In this document: positions 24,076 to 33,553 of the stretch, in pieces | Position numbering within the stretch: the first letter of the stretch is position 1 | Layout: the number at the start of each line of letters is the position of its first letter | Assembly: GCF_003946115.1 (NCBI RefSeq) | Contig: NZ_RHOH01000003.1 | Span: 62,001-126,000, forward strand | Reading direction: 5' to 3' | Origin: Lacticaseibacillus daqingensis | Lineage (GTDB): Bacteria > Bacillota > Bacilli > Lactobacillales > Lactobacillaceae | DNA length: 64,000 nucleotides | Translations under genes and position numbers: made by a program | Notes under the pieces: model-generated | What the model saw: only the letters and a program-made list of their open reading frames with translations | Told to the model about the DNA's origin: nothing | Databases searched by the model: none

Positions 24076-25449
24076 ATGGATAGTGGCCAAGTCGCCTCTA
24101 ATCTACTGGTGATGGTCATCACCTTCCTGTTCGCCGCGTTCTTCGTGGCGAGTGAATTCGCGCTGGTGCAAAGCCGGCCAAGCGCGTTGGCGGAAATGCT
24201 TGAAAACGGCACGGGCAACCGGGCGAAGCTCAAACGTGCCTTACGCATGGTTCACAACCTCAACGAATACCTGTCCACCACGCAAGTCGGCGTGTCCGTT
24301 GCAGGCATCATCTTAGGGTGGATCGGGGAAGCAACCGTTGAGTTCCTGCTGGTCGACCTGCTCAAAATCACGCACGTGCAGCTACCCGGCGGCGGTTTGC
24401 ACGTGTTCGGCGCCGTGTTTGGCGTGCTGCTGTTGACCTACTTTGAAGTCGTGCTGACCGAAATCGTGCCCAAGAACGTCGCGATCGATTTTCCCATCAA
24501 GGCGCTGATGTTCGTCGTCACCCCGCTGCACTACTTCCATATCCTGTTCTACCCGTTCGTGTGGATCTTGAACGTGTCCGCCACCGGGTTGGTGCGCCTG
24601 CTGGGCATGAAGCCGGCCGAGGAAGGCAATGAGGCCTTCACGCAGGCCGAGATCCTGAACCTCAGCAAGGCCGCCGTCACCACCGGCGAAATGGACCAAA
24701 ACGATGTCACCTACATGCAGCGCGCGTTTGACCTCAACGACAAAACCGCGCACGACATCATGGTCGACCGCACGAGCCTGGAAGTCGTCGACATCACCGC
24801 CACGGTCAAGGAAGTCCTGCGCGACTACCTGACCGAGGGCTACTCGCGCTTCCCGGTGGTCGCAGACGGCGACAAGGACAAGGTGCTCGGCTACGTTTAC
24901 ATCTATGACCTGGTCAAACAGGCGCAAGTCGACCCGAACATCCGCGTGTCCAAGCTGCTGCGCGCCATCGTCACCGTGCCTGAAGTGACCCCGATCCACA
25001 ACATTTTGCAGCAAATGATCCAAAAGCAGACCCCGATCGTGGTGGTCGTCGATGAATATGGCGGCACCAGCGGGATCGTCACCGACAAGGACATCTACGA
25101 GGAGCTGTTCGGGACCGTCAAGGACGAAATCGATGACGTGTCCGACGAATACATCATCAAGACGGATCAGCCGGATGTCTACAAGGTTTCCGGCAAAACG
25201 ACGCTGTATGACTTCGAGCGCTACTTCCGCACCGAGCTCAAGTCCTTCCAGGAATCCGACATCGTTACCATCGCCGGTTTCTTGATGGAGGACCACCCGG
25301 ACCTGAAGCTGCACGACAGCGTAACACTTGACCGCTACACCTTCACCGTCACCGAGTTCGCCCGCGGCTTCGCCAACTGGTTCGAGGTCACTGTGGGCCC
25401 CGCCATTATCCCGCCGGTGGATGACGACGAGGCCGAGAAAAACAAGTAA
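24076..25449 (+). CDS. CNNM/CorC-family membrane protein with CBS domains
   Basis: The protein is 457 residues. ATG 24076 is chosen because the protein then begins with the conserved first membrane helix (VMVITFLFAAFFVASEFALVQSR). It has a DUF21/CNNM membrane domain (about 1-195, with four helices), a CBS pair (about 215-340) and a C-terminal CorC/HlyC domain (about 360-445). Such proteins (TlyC, YrkA, MpfA) are linked to magnesium export or resistance to cation stress. The older name haemolysin is misleading. It is monocistronic, with a strong terminator. Confidence 0.9.
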   Translation: MDSGQVASNLLVMVITFLFAAFFVASEFALVQSRPSALAEMLENGTGNRAKLKRALRMVHNLNEYLSTTQVGVSVAGIILGWIGEATVEFLLVDLLKITHVQLPGGGLHVFGAVFGVLLLTYFEVVLTEIVPKNVAIDFPIKALMFVVTPLHYFHILFYPFVWILNVSATGLVRLLGMKPAEEGNEAFTQAEILNLSKAAVTTGEMDQNDVTYMQRAFDLNDKTAHDIMVDRTSLEVVDITATVKEVLRDYLTEGYSRFPVVADGDKDKVLGYVYIYDLVKQAQVDPNIRVSKLLRAIVTVPEVTPIHNILQQMIQKQTPIVVVVDEYGGTSGIVTDKDIYEELFGTVKDEIDDVSDEYIIKTDQPDVYKVSGKTTLYDFERYFRTELKSFQESDIVTIAGFLMEDHPDLKLHDSVTLDRYTFTVTEFARGFANWFEVTVGPAIIPPVDDDEAEKNK

Positions 25450-25455
25450 CCCCGC

Positions 25456-25495
25456 CAAAGAAGCGCCCGGCCAAATGAGCCGAGCGCTTCTTTGT
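25456..25495 (+). terminator. Intrinsic terminator after CorC-type gene
   Basis: Long stem AAGAAGCGC.CGGC / GCCG.GCGCTTCTT with one mismatch and TTTG tails, immediately after the stop. Confidence 0.85.
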
Positions 25496-25500
25496 ATGGC

Positions 25501-25864
25501 CTAGGGTGTGTTTTAAAATATCTGCGTCGCGCGTCTCTTGAAATTTGTAGGTCGTAAACATAACCATTTTAGCGGATGCCTGAGTTATTCGTAATCAGAG
25601 GCCGGAGGTACGGCCAGTGCCACTGGAAGCGGAGGCGGATGGCGAGCCAGCGCGCTTGCCGGCAACGCCGCAAGCCACCGTAGGGAGCATCGCGACCGGA
25701 GGCGTGTAATTGCTGTTAGCTGGCGGTCTTTGCCGGCTTACAGCAAGGGCGGGTCTGGAGACCGTACTTTGGCTCCAGAGAGCCCCACGCGTTCCGCCGC
25801 CACCCACCGGAGCTGGAAGTGGCACTGGCTGGACCGGAGTCCGGGAGTTTAAAACACCCCCTAG
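25501..25864. mobile_element. MITE-like element with 17-bp terminal inverted repeats
   Basis: CTAGGGTGTGTTTTAAA at 25501-25517 is matched in inverted orientation by 25848-25864 (16 of 17). Both ends are bordered by or include CTAG, which could be a 4-bp target duplication. The 364-bp interior has no ORF with a ribosome site and is largely self-complementary: a segment near 25600-25630 pairs with one near 25815-25840. A related core without these ends lies at 33554-33740. The layout fits a non-autonomous transposable element; no transposase is in the window. Confidence 0.6.
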
Positions 25865-25891
25865 ACTAATCCGCCAGGCGCCCGCCACGCC

Positions 25892-26665
25892 TCACCGCGC
25901 GGTGAAGAACGCCCGCAGCGCGCGGTCCACCACCGGATTGCCTTCGTTCAGGCGGCTGTGTTGCGCCGCGGCGCCGTGTGCGGCCATCTCCTGGTACGCC
26001 ACCGGCCAGTCGCGCAGCACCCAGCGGAGGCTGCGCGCCGACTGCACAGTCACCGCCGTGTCCGAGGCCGAGCCATCCCTCACGTCACCGTACAGGTTCA
26101 GCACCCGCTGCGCCTGAAACTGCCGGCGCAGTGCCAGCAGGTGCGCAAAGCCGGGGCGCTGCTGGCTTGGCTGGCCGCTGGGCGCTAAGCGCACCTGATG
26201 TGGCGGGTCGTTCAGGCGCAACACGCCGTTGTACGGCCCGGCGATCACGGCGTATGCCCCGAGGCTGTGGCCCACCGCGCTGACGGCCCGCACCCCGTAC
26301 CGCGCCTTCAGTCGCGCGTACACCGCCAGCAGCCACCGGGTGAACGCCGCCGCCCCCGCCTTGTTGGCCTGAAACACCACCTGCACCAGCGGCGCGCCAG
26401 CCCCGCCGTGTTCACGCGCAAGGTGCAGCCCGCCGGTGCGATCCACGGTGACCCGCAAGGCGAAGTGGCCGACTCCGGCGCGTTCAAGGCCCTCGATCAA
26501 CGGTGTGGTCGAGCGCGCCGAGCCCCCGTAACCGTGCACGAACACGATCGGCACGGTCGCGGCTGACAGTGCCGGCCGCTGCGGCATCAGCGTGCTGCCG
26601 AGCAGTAGCCCCAGTAACAGCCAGCCCTTCACGAGGCGCTGGCCCAATCGCCTTGTAAGTTTCAT
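25892..26665 (-). CDS. Secreted alpha/beta hydrolase (DUF915-like)
   Basis: The protein is 257 residues. An N-terminal signal or anchor (LVKGWLLLGLLLGSTLMP) is followed by an alpha/beta hydrolase with FVHGYGGSA (about 42-50), the nucleophile elbow GHSLGA (about 133-138) and a C-terminal histidine in AAQHSRLNE. It is the DUF915/lipase-like group common in lactobacilli and probably acts on the cell surface on esters or thioesters. The substrate is unknown. It is monocistronic; its 3' end lies 27 bases from the MITE-like element. Confidence 0.82.
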   Translation of the reverse strand: MKLTRRLGQRLVKGWLLLGLLLGSTLMPQRPALSAATVPIVFVHGYGGSARSTTPLIEGLERAGVGHFALRVTVDRTGGLHLAREHGGAGAPLVQVVFQANKAGAAAFTRWLLAVYARLKARYGVRAVSAVGHSLGAYAVIAGPYNGVLRLNDPPHQVRLAPSGQPSQQRPGFAHLLALRRQFQAQRVLNLYGDVRDGSASDTAVTVQSARSLRWVLRDWPVAYQEMAAHGAAAQHSRLNEGNPVVDRALRAFFTAR

Positions 26666-26871
26666 CGCGTCGCCTCAGTCAATGAAAATTTTAATTCCGC
26701 AAAAAGTCGTCGGGGGTGCGGCCTAAGGCCTGACAGATCGGCCACGCTGGCCGCTCCAGTCACCGGTGCGCCCTTGCGGCCAAATGTGACACCTCACGCG
26801 TTTTATCACTGATTATTTGTTAGCCGTGCTATTATAGAACATAAAGTTTTTTTATGAAAGGAATGACCCTT

Positions 26872-28329
26872 GTGACTCAACCGACTGATATCAACGGTAA
26901 GCCGTACCATCGCGGATTGATGGTGGCCACGCTGTTGATCGGGACGTTCACGACGTTTTTGACCCAGACCATCCTGACCACGGCCTTTCCCACGCTGATG
27001 CGCGACTTCCATATCAACGCCAGCGCTGTGCAATGGCTCACCACCGGCTTCATGCTCGTCATGGGCATCATGATCCCGGTGTCCGCTTGGCTGCTCAGCA
27101 AATTCAACGTCAAGCACCTGTACCTGACCGCTATCGGCATCTTCTTCCTGGGCACGCTGATCTCGCGCTTCGCCCCCACCTTTCAAGCACTCCTGGTCGG
27201 CCGCCTCACCCAGGCGGTCGGGGTCGGGATGTCCGCGCCGACCTTCCAAACCGTGATGTACTCGATTTTTCCGCCTGAAAAACGCGGTAGCGCGATGGGC
27301 TTGGCCGGCATTGTCATCGGCCTCGCCCCGGCGGTGGGCCCCACGCTGTCTGGCTGGGTGCTGCTCAACCACAGCTGGCGCGCCCTGTTCTCCGTCATCC
27401 TGCCGATCGCCGCGCTGGTGTTCCTGCTGGCGCTGTATGCGATGCGCAAGGTGCTGCCGACCACGGATCCTAAGATCGACGTCACCAGCGTGGTGGAATC
27501 CACGCTGGGGTTCGGGGCGGTCCTGTACGGTTTTTCCACCGTCGGCGACCGCGGCTGGCTGGACCCGGTGGTGCTGGGCACGCTGATCCTCGGCGTGGCG
27601 TTCATCGCCTTGTTCGCTTACCGCCAACTGCACCTGCCTGTGCCGCTGCTGGAGCTGCGCGTCTTTAAAAGCCGCGCCTTCACCCTCAGCGTCATCCTGA
27701 CCGCCGTGGCCTTCATGTCCATGGTCGGGGTTGAAATGGTGCTGCCAATGTACATCCAGACCATTCGCGGCGAGTCGGCCTTTCACTCCGGGCTGATCCT
27801 GTTGCCCGGTGCCATCATGATGGGCATCATGAGCCCAGTCACTGGGAACATTTTCGACCGCATCGGGGCCAAGCGCCTGGCGCAAACCGGGCTGTTCCTG
27901 CTACTCGTGGGCACCTTCCCGCTAATCACGCTGACCGCCGACACGCCGATCCTGTTCGTCACGGTCATCTACACCGTGCGCATGTTCGGCATCACCATGG
28001 TCACCATGCCCGTCACCACTGCCGGCATGAACGCCCTGCCGCCTGACCTGATCAACCACGGCACCGCGGTCAACAACACCGTCCGCCAAGTCGCCGCCTC
28101 GATCGGGACCGCGATCCTCGTGTCGGTGCTGGCCACCGTGACCAGCGCCAATGCGCCAGCTGCCGCGTTGCGCGCCACGGCCCCGCTGAAGTTTGCCGCC
28201 CAGCTGGCCAACGCCACCGTGGCCGGCTACCGCGCCGCCTTCGTGGTGTCGCTGATTTTTGCCGCGCTGGGCTTCATCCTCAGCTTCCGGCTGCCAACTG
28301 ACCGCATCGATGGAGGTGACCCCGCATGA
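26872..28329 (+). CDS. MFS drug exporter, DHA2 (14-TM) family
   Basis: The protein is 485 residues from GTG 26872, preceded by GAAAGGA; an ATG 18 bases upstream lies inside that site. The 14 hydrophobic helices and the motifs of the EmrB/QacA group are present: TAFPTLMRDF at the first loop, motif A-like region, motif C-type GIVIGLAPAVGPTLSGWV (about 140-157). It is a proton-driven exporter of drugs or other amphiphilic compounds. Its stop overlaps the start of the DUF4811 gene by 4 bases, so the two are coupled. A second DHA2 exporter is at 39594. Confidence 0.9.
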   Translation: MTQPTDINGKPYHRGLMVATLLIGTFTTFLTQTILTTAFPTLMRDFHINASAVQWLTTGFMLVMGIMIPVSAWLLSKFNVKHLYLTAIGIFFLGTLISRFAPTFQALLVGRLTQAVGVGMSAPTFQTVMYSIFPPEKRGSAMGLAGIVIGLAPAVGPTLSGWVLLNHSWRALFSVILPIAALVFLLALYAMRKVLPTTDPKIDVTSVVESTLGFGAVLYGFSTVGDRGWLDPVVLGTLILGVAFIALFAYRQLHLPVPLLELRVFKSRAFTLSVILTAVAFMSMVGVEMVLPMYIQTIRGESAFHSGLILLPGAIMMGIMSPVTGNIFDRIGAKRLAQTGLFLLLVGTFPLITLTADTPILFVTVIYTVRMFGITMVTMPVTTAGMNALPPDLINHGTAVNNTVRQVAASIGTAILVSVLATVTSANAPAAALRATAPLKFAAQLANATVAGYRAAFVVSLIFAALGFILSFRLPTDRIDGGDPA

Positions 28330-28808
28330 TTCTTGTAATTATGGCGCTTGCCGCCATCGCCTACTTCTTCGTCGCGGTGCTCACGCCCCACGGCCCGCGC
28401 CGCCGCCTCGGCGTCACCCTGTTGGGGGCGCTGCTCATCCTGTGCGCGCTGGGCATCGCCGCCAACGACGCGACCCATTTTGGCTTCAAAACCGTCACCC
28501 AAACGCGCACCACGCCGCTGGTCGGCACCCCTAGCGCCACCACGCTGACCACCCACCGAGTGGGCACCGCCGTCGCCGTGCGCTACCGCACCAACCCGCT
28601 GACCACCACCGTCAAGCAGGTCACGCCCAGTGCCACGGTCACGACCAAGATCCGCCGCGGCCCGCAAGCCCACGTGACCACTACCGACCGCGTACTCGCC
28701 TACAACGGCAAGTGGGCCGCCTTCCTTTTCGCTTGGAGCGGCCAAGCCGGCCAGCGCTTGCACCGCACCGTCACGTTCACCGTGCCAAGCGGGTGGCAAA
28801 TCAAATAA
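28326..28808 (+). CDS. DUF4811-type membrane protein
   Basis: The protein is 160 residues. Two N-terminal membrane helices (ILVIMALAAIAYFFVAV and GVTLLGALLILCALGIAAN) are followed by an extracytoplasmic domain of about 115 residues rich in threonine and strand-forming segments. It matches my memory of DUF4811 proteins, which sit directly after MFS exporters in lactobacilli. The 4-base overlap with the exporter suggests a shared function, perhaps as an accessory subunit. Confidence 0.75.
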   Translation: MILVIMALAAIAYFFVAVLTPHGPRRRLGVTLLGALLILCALGIAANDATHFGFKTVTQTRTTPLVGTPSATTLTTHRVGTAVAVRYRTNPLTTTVKQVTPSATVTTKIRRGPQAHVTTTDRVLAYNGKWAAFLFAWSGQAGQRLHRTVTFTVPSGWQIK

Positions 28809-28833
28809 CAATCGTGGCGCTCATGCCACCGTG

Positions 28834-28908
28834 AAGCGGCAGTCACTGACCGGCGCGCACCGTTCGGAACCCCCGAATCTGATGCGCGGCACGCAGTGGC
28901 TGCCGCTT
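28834..28908. terminator. Long hairpin after the MFS-DUF4811 operon
   Basis: AAGCGGCAG.CACTG (28834-28848) pairs with CAGTG.CTGCCGCTT (28894-28908) with one mismatch. A second smaller hairpin lies inside the loop. A weak T-rich tail follows on the plus strand. It may be a terminator or another structured repeat. Confidence 0.5.
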
Positions 28909-28940
28909 TGTTGTGTTGATTCAGATTTAGGCAGTGCACG

Positions 28941-29192
28941 CTAGCATAGCGCACGCACCACAACGCTCACCCAGCCGAAAACAAAAACCATCAGTTCAAA
29001 CCGCCGCTGAATTTTCCTGATCCCGCTTTGGTGTCTGGCTCGGACAGCGCCCTGCCAGATGAGACCGGTGAGTAACAGGCCCATGAACGCGGCCTTGAGT
29101 GGCGAAAAGGGCGACCCAAACCAATGCGCAACGATCAGGGCAAGAAGGCCGCAATCTGCGATTAGAACCAGGATGACACGGGGTTTTTTCAT
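28941..29192 (-). CDS. Small membrane protein (83 aa)
   Basis: Three hydrophobic segments (VILVLIADCGLLALIVAHW, LKAAFMGLLLTGLIWQG and FELMVFVFGWVSVVVRAL) are joined by basic loops (RARHQSGIRKIQRRF). AGAGGAGG lies before the ATG. No family recognised. AT-rich sequence upstream (29193-29290) probably holds the promoter. It is a single-gene unit. Confidence 0.7.
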   Translation of the reverse strand: MKKPRVILVLIADCGLLALIVAHWFGSPFSPLKAAFMGLLLTGLIWQGAVRARHQSGIRKIQRRFELMVFVFGWVSVVVRALC

Positions 29193-29288
29193 GTCGTGAT
29201 CACACCTCCTCTGATAATTAGGTAGACGCTCATCCTATCAAACCACACGTTTAGATTGTGTGCAACCGAAATCTTGCGTTTCCAAATT

Positions 29289-29331
29289 AAAAACGGCACG
29301 CCCCCGGGAAAACGCCCGGAAGCATGCCGTT
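29289..29331 (-). terminator. Intrinsic terminator after gene 29393-29656
   Basis: Minus strand: AACGGCATGC..CCGGG / CCCGG..GCGTGCCGTT, followed by TTTTT. It would stop transcripts of the small gene and the ABC operon upstream of it. Confidence 0.85.
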
Positions 29332-29392
29332 CAACAGGTGCACCATCAGTTCGTCATTATCGCGGCGACAGGCCGCAGCCGCTCAAGGCCAG

Positions 29393-29656
29393 TCACGGCG
29401 TTACCCGCCGGCGCACCGGCTGGTTGCGCCTGAGCCAGTCCTTGAAGAACAGGACCAACCCAAGCGCACCGAGCCCCAGTAGGCCCAGACCCTTAGCGCT
29501 CAGCACCGGCCGCACCGCGAACAACAAACCGCTGACCACGAACAACACCGCGTCGCGCGCCAGCAGTTCCGCGCGGGCATTGCGCCCCATGCTCCACAGG
29601 CTGGCCGCGATCACTGCGACGGCGATCACTGCTTCAATCAAAATCAATCGTATCAT
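29393..29656 (-). CDS. Small membrane protein (87 aa)
   Basis: Three hydrophobic segments (LILIEAVIAVAVIAASLW, LARDAVLFVVSGLLFAV, LGLLGLGALGLVLFF) are followed by a basic tail (KDWLRRNQPVRRRVTP). GGAAAGGGG precedes the ATG. It starts 29 bases past the ABC ATPase stop on the same strand and is probably the last gene of that operon. No family recognised. Confidence 0.7.
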   Translation of the reverse strand: MIRLILIEAVIAVAVIAASLWSMGRNARAELLARDAVLFVVSGLLFAVRPVLSAKGLGLLGLGALGLVLFFKDWLRRNQPVRRRVTP

Positions 29657-29685
29657 CTTGCGCCCCTTTCCTTACCGATCAACGG

Positions 29686-30366
<681 letters not shown>

Positions 30367-30379
30367 CAGGCTACCTCCG

Positions 30380-31861
30380 TTAATTGATCAGAATCTTCTT
30401 CGGGTTCAGGCGCAAGATGCCACCTGCCCCGGCCAGGATCGCCACGAGGATGATCAGTAGGCCGAGGCCAAAGAGCAGCGCCACGTCTTGCCAGTTCACC
30501 TGCGTGGCCAGCTTCGCCTGCTTCGCTTGCGCTTGCTGCGTTGTCGCCCGGCTCGTGCCGCCTGGCATCTGACCGCCTGGGGCCCCGCCAGGCCCACCTT
30601 GACCGGTTTGCCCCCCTTGACCACCGCCGCCAGGGCCACCTTGGCCCTGCGTGTTGCTGGTGGTCGTCGTCTGGGCGCTGGCGATCACTTGAGTCGCCAA
30701 CTTATCGCCAACGAACTTACCGCCGACACTGGCCACGCCCACCCCGATCAGCAGGATGACGAACAGCTCAACGAAGAACTGGGCGATCACCTTGCCGCGC
30801 TTTTCCCCAAGGGAGAGCAGGATGCCGATTTCGTAGCGGCGCTCGCGGATCATCAGGATAACGATCAGCGCGAGGATGATGGTGCCGGCGATCGCGACCA
30901 GCCAGACGATTTTATCCGCAAAACTGGTCACCGATGCCATGGAGGCCTTGACCATCTGGTACGACTGATCGTCGGCGTTGATGCTATACGCGCTGGAGAT
31001 CAGCTTCTTGGCCGCCTTTTGCACGCTGGTCACCTTGGCCGGCGTGGACACGGTGAAGGTGACGGAATCGGCGGTGTTCTTGTACTTGCTGCCCTTGAGC
31101 GTGTTGGCGAAGGTGTAGCTGGCAAAAATGGTGTTGGCCGGGTCGCTGGCCATCATGCCGCCGCCCATCGCACCGCTGCTGGACGCCGTGGACTTCGCCT
31201 TGTAGATGCCGACCACGGTCAGCTTGTAGGTCTTCGTCTTCCCGGTGTTTTGCACCGTGATGGTTGAGCCGACCTTCAGGCTGTTCTGGGTGGCCAGCTC
31301 GGAGTTGATCACCACGTTATTAGTGTTCTTGTCCTTGACCGTCAAGCCGCGCCCAGACTTCAGCGTATAGGTCTTGTCGCTGAAGTTGGCACTGCTGGCC
31401 GTGGCGGTGACCCCGCTGATCGTGATATCGCCCGTCGATTCTTCCTGGCGCATCGGCCCGGTCATCTGCCCGGTACTGGTGGTGATGGCGTCAAAATTCT
31501 TGGCGTTCGCACTGGTCGACACGGTGGCCGAGTAGCTTTCCAACCCTTGCAACTTGGCGATCTTCGCCGCGGTGCTCAGCTTCACCGGGGCCATGTTGAG
31601 GCTCGGCCGCGCCGCTGGCTGGCCGTCTGAGCTTGAGCTCTGGCTGGCCCGCATCTTCTGGAACGCCTTTTCGCGGTTGGCGCTGAGCGTCAACGTCGCC
31701 CCCACGCTGTCCTTAGCGTTTTGAGTGGCTTGGTTGGCAGCGCTTTTCAGCAACAGGCCGGCCATCACGAATAACATAATGGCACTGGTCACAAGGATCA
31801 ATAAAGCGGTCCGGCCCTTTTTGGCGCGCAAGTTCAACCACGCACGTTTGATAAAATTCAC
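30380..31861 (-). CDS. FtsX-like ABC permease with Gly/Pro-rich insertion
   Basis: The protein is 493 residues from GTG 31861, six bases after GGGAGGA; a much longer frame upstream lacks a ribosome site. It has one N-terminal membrane helix (TALLILVTSAIMLFVMAGLLL), a large extracytoplasmic MacB-like domain (about 40-310) and three C-terminal helices. Between the third and fourth helix lies a low-complexity stretch of about 50 residues made of Gly, Pro and Gln (for example GQGGPGGGGQGGQTGQGG), followed by QQAQAKQAK. This insert is not part of the standard fold. It is paired with the ATPase at 29686. Confidence 0.88.
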   Translation of the reverse strand: MNFIKRAWLNLRAKKGRTALLILVTSAIMLFVMAGLLLKSAANQATQNAKDSVGATLTLSANREKAFQKMRASQSSSSDGQPAARPSLNMAPVKLSTAAKIAKLQGLESYSATVSTSANAKNFDAITTSTGQMTGPMRQEESTGDITISGVTATASSANFSDKTYTLKSGRGLTVKDKNTNNVVINSELATQNSLKVGSTITVQNTGKTKTYKLTVVGIYKAKSTASSSGAMGGGMMASDPANTIFASYTFANTLKGSKYKNTADSVTFTVSTPAKVTSVQKAAKKLISSAYSINADDQSYQMVKASMASVTSFADKIVWLVAIAGTIILALIVILMIRERRYEIGILLSLGEKRGKVIAQFFVELFVILLIGVGVASVGGKFVGDKLATQVIASAQTTTTSNTQGQGGPGGGGQGGQTGQGGPGGAPGGQMPGGTSRATTQQAQAKQAKLATQVNWQDVALLFGLGLLIILVAILAGAGGILRLNPKKILIN

Positions 31862-32071
31862 ACAGATTCCTCCCATCTCGGATAACGCGTCGTTCGACAG
31901 GATTAACGTTACGGACCAAACGTGGCGATTCTGTGAAAATTGTGAGGGTAAACTCGGCCCGAATTCGGAAGAAATGACGTGGTGGCGCGGGTCGCTTCGA
32001 CGATGAGATGAGAATTGAATGATTGATCTCTCATTTTGTGGTATGATACGCCCAAGAAAGAGGGGATCGTC

Positions 32072-32482
32072 ATGCGCCGTCAGCACACCCAACCCGACCC
32101 CGGCCGCTCGGTTGACGCCACCACGCAGTTGCTCACCGCACACTTATCAACGCAAACCCGGCTGAGTGCGGCCGACCGCGCTTGGGTGCGGCGCCGTCAT
32201 CGGGACCTCGTACTGCTTTACGTGGAGCTGGCCCTCACCATCGCTTACCTGCTACTCGTCGTGATGGTCAATGTGGTCGCGATCCTCTGGGGCTTTGGTC
32301 TGATCCTACTGGCAAGCTTCGTCGTCGTGATCACGGAATGGATCACCGGTTTTTACCACCGGCCACAAGCCGCCAACCGCCCTGAATATGCCGCCCGCGC
32401 AGCTGCCGACCAGCTCGTTGGCAATGTCACCAGCAGCGCCCAGAGCCGCTTCCTCGGCCGTCACGCCGCCAAGGAGGATTAA
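32072..32482 (+). CDS. Hypothetical membrane protein (136 aa)
   Basis: It starts at ATG 32072 after GAGGGG, with an extended TATGAT box at about 32041-32046. The N-terminal 50 residues are polar and basic. Two close helices follow (LVLLYVELALTIAYLLLVVM and VVAILWGFGLILLASFVVVI) and a C-terminal Ala/Arg-rich tail. No family recognised. It is followed after one base by a 41-codon gene with its own ribosome site, probably in one operon. Confidence 0.7.
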   Translation: MRRQHTQPDPGRSVDATTQLLTAHLSTQTRLSAADRAWVRRRHRDLVLLYVELALTIAYLLLVVMVNVVAILWGFGLILLASFVVVITEWITGFYHRPQAANRPEYAARAAADQLVGNVTSSAQSRFLGRHAAKED

Positions 32483-32483
32483 G

Positions 32484-32609
32484 ATGCTTAAGCAAATCTG
32501 GCACGCTTTGACCCAGAGCATCGCCACCCTGTTCACGTCGATCGCACAGGAACAGGACCGCCCATCTAATATTCATAACGCGACCCGCAAGCCGCGCCGC
32601 CCGAGATAG
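32484..32609 (+). CDS. Small basic protein (41 aa)
   Basis: ATG 32484 follows AAGGAGG with ideal spacing, and the frame ends just before a strong terminator. The sequence is an amphipathic helix (MLKQIWHALTQSIATLFTSI) followed by a basic tail (NATRKPRRPR). It could be a membrane-associated micropeptide acting with the 136-residue membrane protein directly upstream. The function is unknown. Confidence 0.6.
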   Translation: MLKQIWHALTQSIATLFTSIAQEQDRPSNIHNATRKPRRPR

Positions 32610-32613
32610 CGCA

Positions 32614-32654
32614 CAAACAAACGGCCAGCAAGTTGATTGCTGGCCGTTTGTTTG
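32614..32654. terminator. Bidirectional intrinsic terminator
   Basis: An 18-bp perfect stem (CAAACAAACGGCCAGCAA and its complement) with a 5-base loop lies between the convergent small gene and rhomboid-like gene. Confidence 0.88.
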
Positions 32655-32673
32655 CCCGTTGACCGGGCTATCC

Positions 32674-33387
32674 CTACAATGGAAGGCTTGGCCTGCGCGA
32701 CAACAGTAGATGGCTGCCGCGCGAGGCGAAGTTGTTATAAAGGACAAACAGCGTCCCGATCAGAAGTCCTGCGACACTGCCAGAAAAGTGACCGTAGTCG
32801 ACCAGCGTATAAAAAGCGTCAGAATACATCAACGGATACGCGTATGGGATCAGCTCCAGCAAGACGTACAAGAGCATGATCACAAACGCGGCGATGTTCG
32901 CCCGCTTGAACGGGTTGCGCAAAAACAGGAAACCCGGCAGGCAGAAAAACGCAATGCCGGTGAGCCCCGTCGACATGCCCACAAAGAATCCGTGAGCGCC
33001 CAGATCACTGAAGTAGATCGGGATATCCCCCTGATGCACACTGACATATCGCACGATCAGTTCACCGAACAAGTTGCCCATTATCCCGGTGGCAAGAAAT
33101 AAACTCACAAACTTGCCTGGGCGCAAAAATTTACCCACCGGGATCGCCAGCAGAATCAGGAACAGACTGTTTGACAGCAACTCGATGAAGCCGTTGTTAC
33201 TCAAGAACAGGCTGGTCACATACCGATAACTATTCAGAAGTGTCAGTTTGGTTGCATCGCCGACCAAGTAACCCTCCGAAAAATCGGCGAAGCGAGCACT
33301 GAATTGCGTCAATGCGAACAGCAGCCAGCAAACTGCCAGAATAATTGAAACAGGAATCACTAATGGAAATCTACCCTTGATTTTCAT
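32674..33387 (-). CDS. Rhomboid-like intramembrane protein
   Basis: The protein is 237 residues from ATG 33387, after AGGAG. It has six to seven membrane helices. Features of rhomboid proteases are visible: RYVTSLFL (helix 2 entry), the conserved asparagine in ELLSNSLFLIL, a G-x-S-x-G motif (VGMSTGLTG, candidate catalytic Ser at about 145), and a histidine in the last helices (YGHFSGSVAGLLIG) in the position of the catalytic His. It could cleave membrane-anchored proteins, but activity is uncertain. Base composition is clearly more AT-rich than its neighbours. Confidence 0.65.
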   Translation of the reverse strand: MKIKGRFPLVIPVSIILAVCWLLFALTQFSARFADFSEGYLVGDATKLTLLNSYRYVTSLFLSNNGFIELLSNSLFLILLAIPVGKFLRPGKFVSLFLATGIMGNLFGELIVRYVSVHQGDIPIYFSDLGAHGFFVGMSTGLTGIAFFCLPGFLFLRNPFKRANIAAFVIMLLYVLLELIPYAYPLMYSDAFYTLVDYGHFSGSVAGLLIGTLFVLYNNFASRGSHLLLSRRPSLPL

Positions 33388-33553
33388 GGTTACTCTCCTA
33401 TTACTTAATAACACCCCACCCAGAAAACTGGGGTCAAACTGAGCCACGATTGTCTCCAGATCATAATACAAAGATAAAAAAGCAACAAATGCTAAGCGTC
33501 CGCAACCACCGTGCTGGCCACTTAGACAGATTTGGCGATCGTCGTTGCGGCTC

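Noticed and set aside
24382-25458. Long minus-strand open frame opposite the CorC-type gene
   Set aside because: It is a shadow of codon bias in GC-rich DNA. The plus-strand product has clear CNNM, CBS and CorC domains.
26806-27885. Long minus-strand open frame opposite the MFS exporter gene
   Set aside because: Its composition is dominated by Gln, His, Gly and Arg, with no domain or ribosome site. The plus strand encodes a 14-helix transporter.
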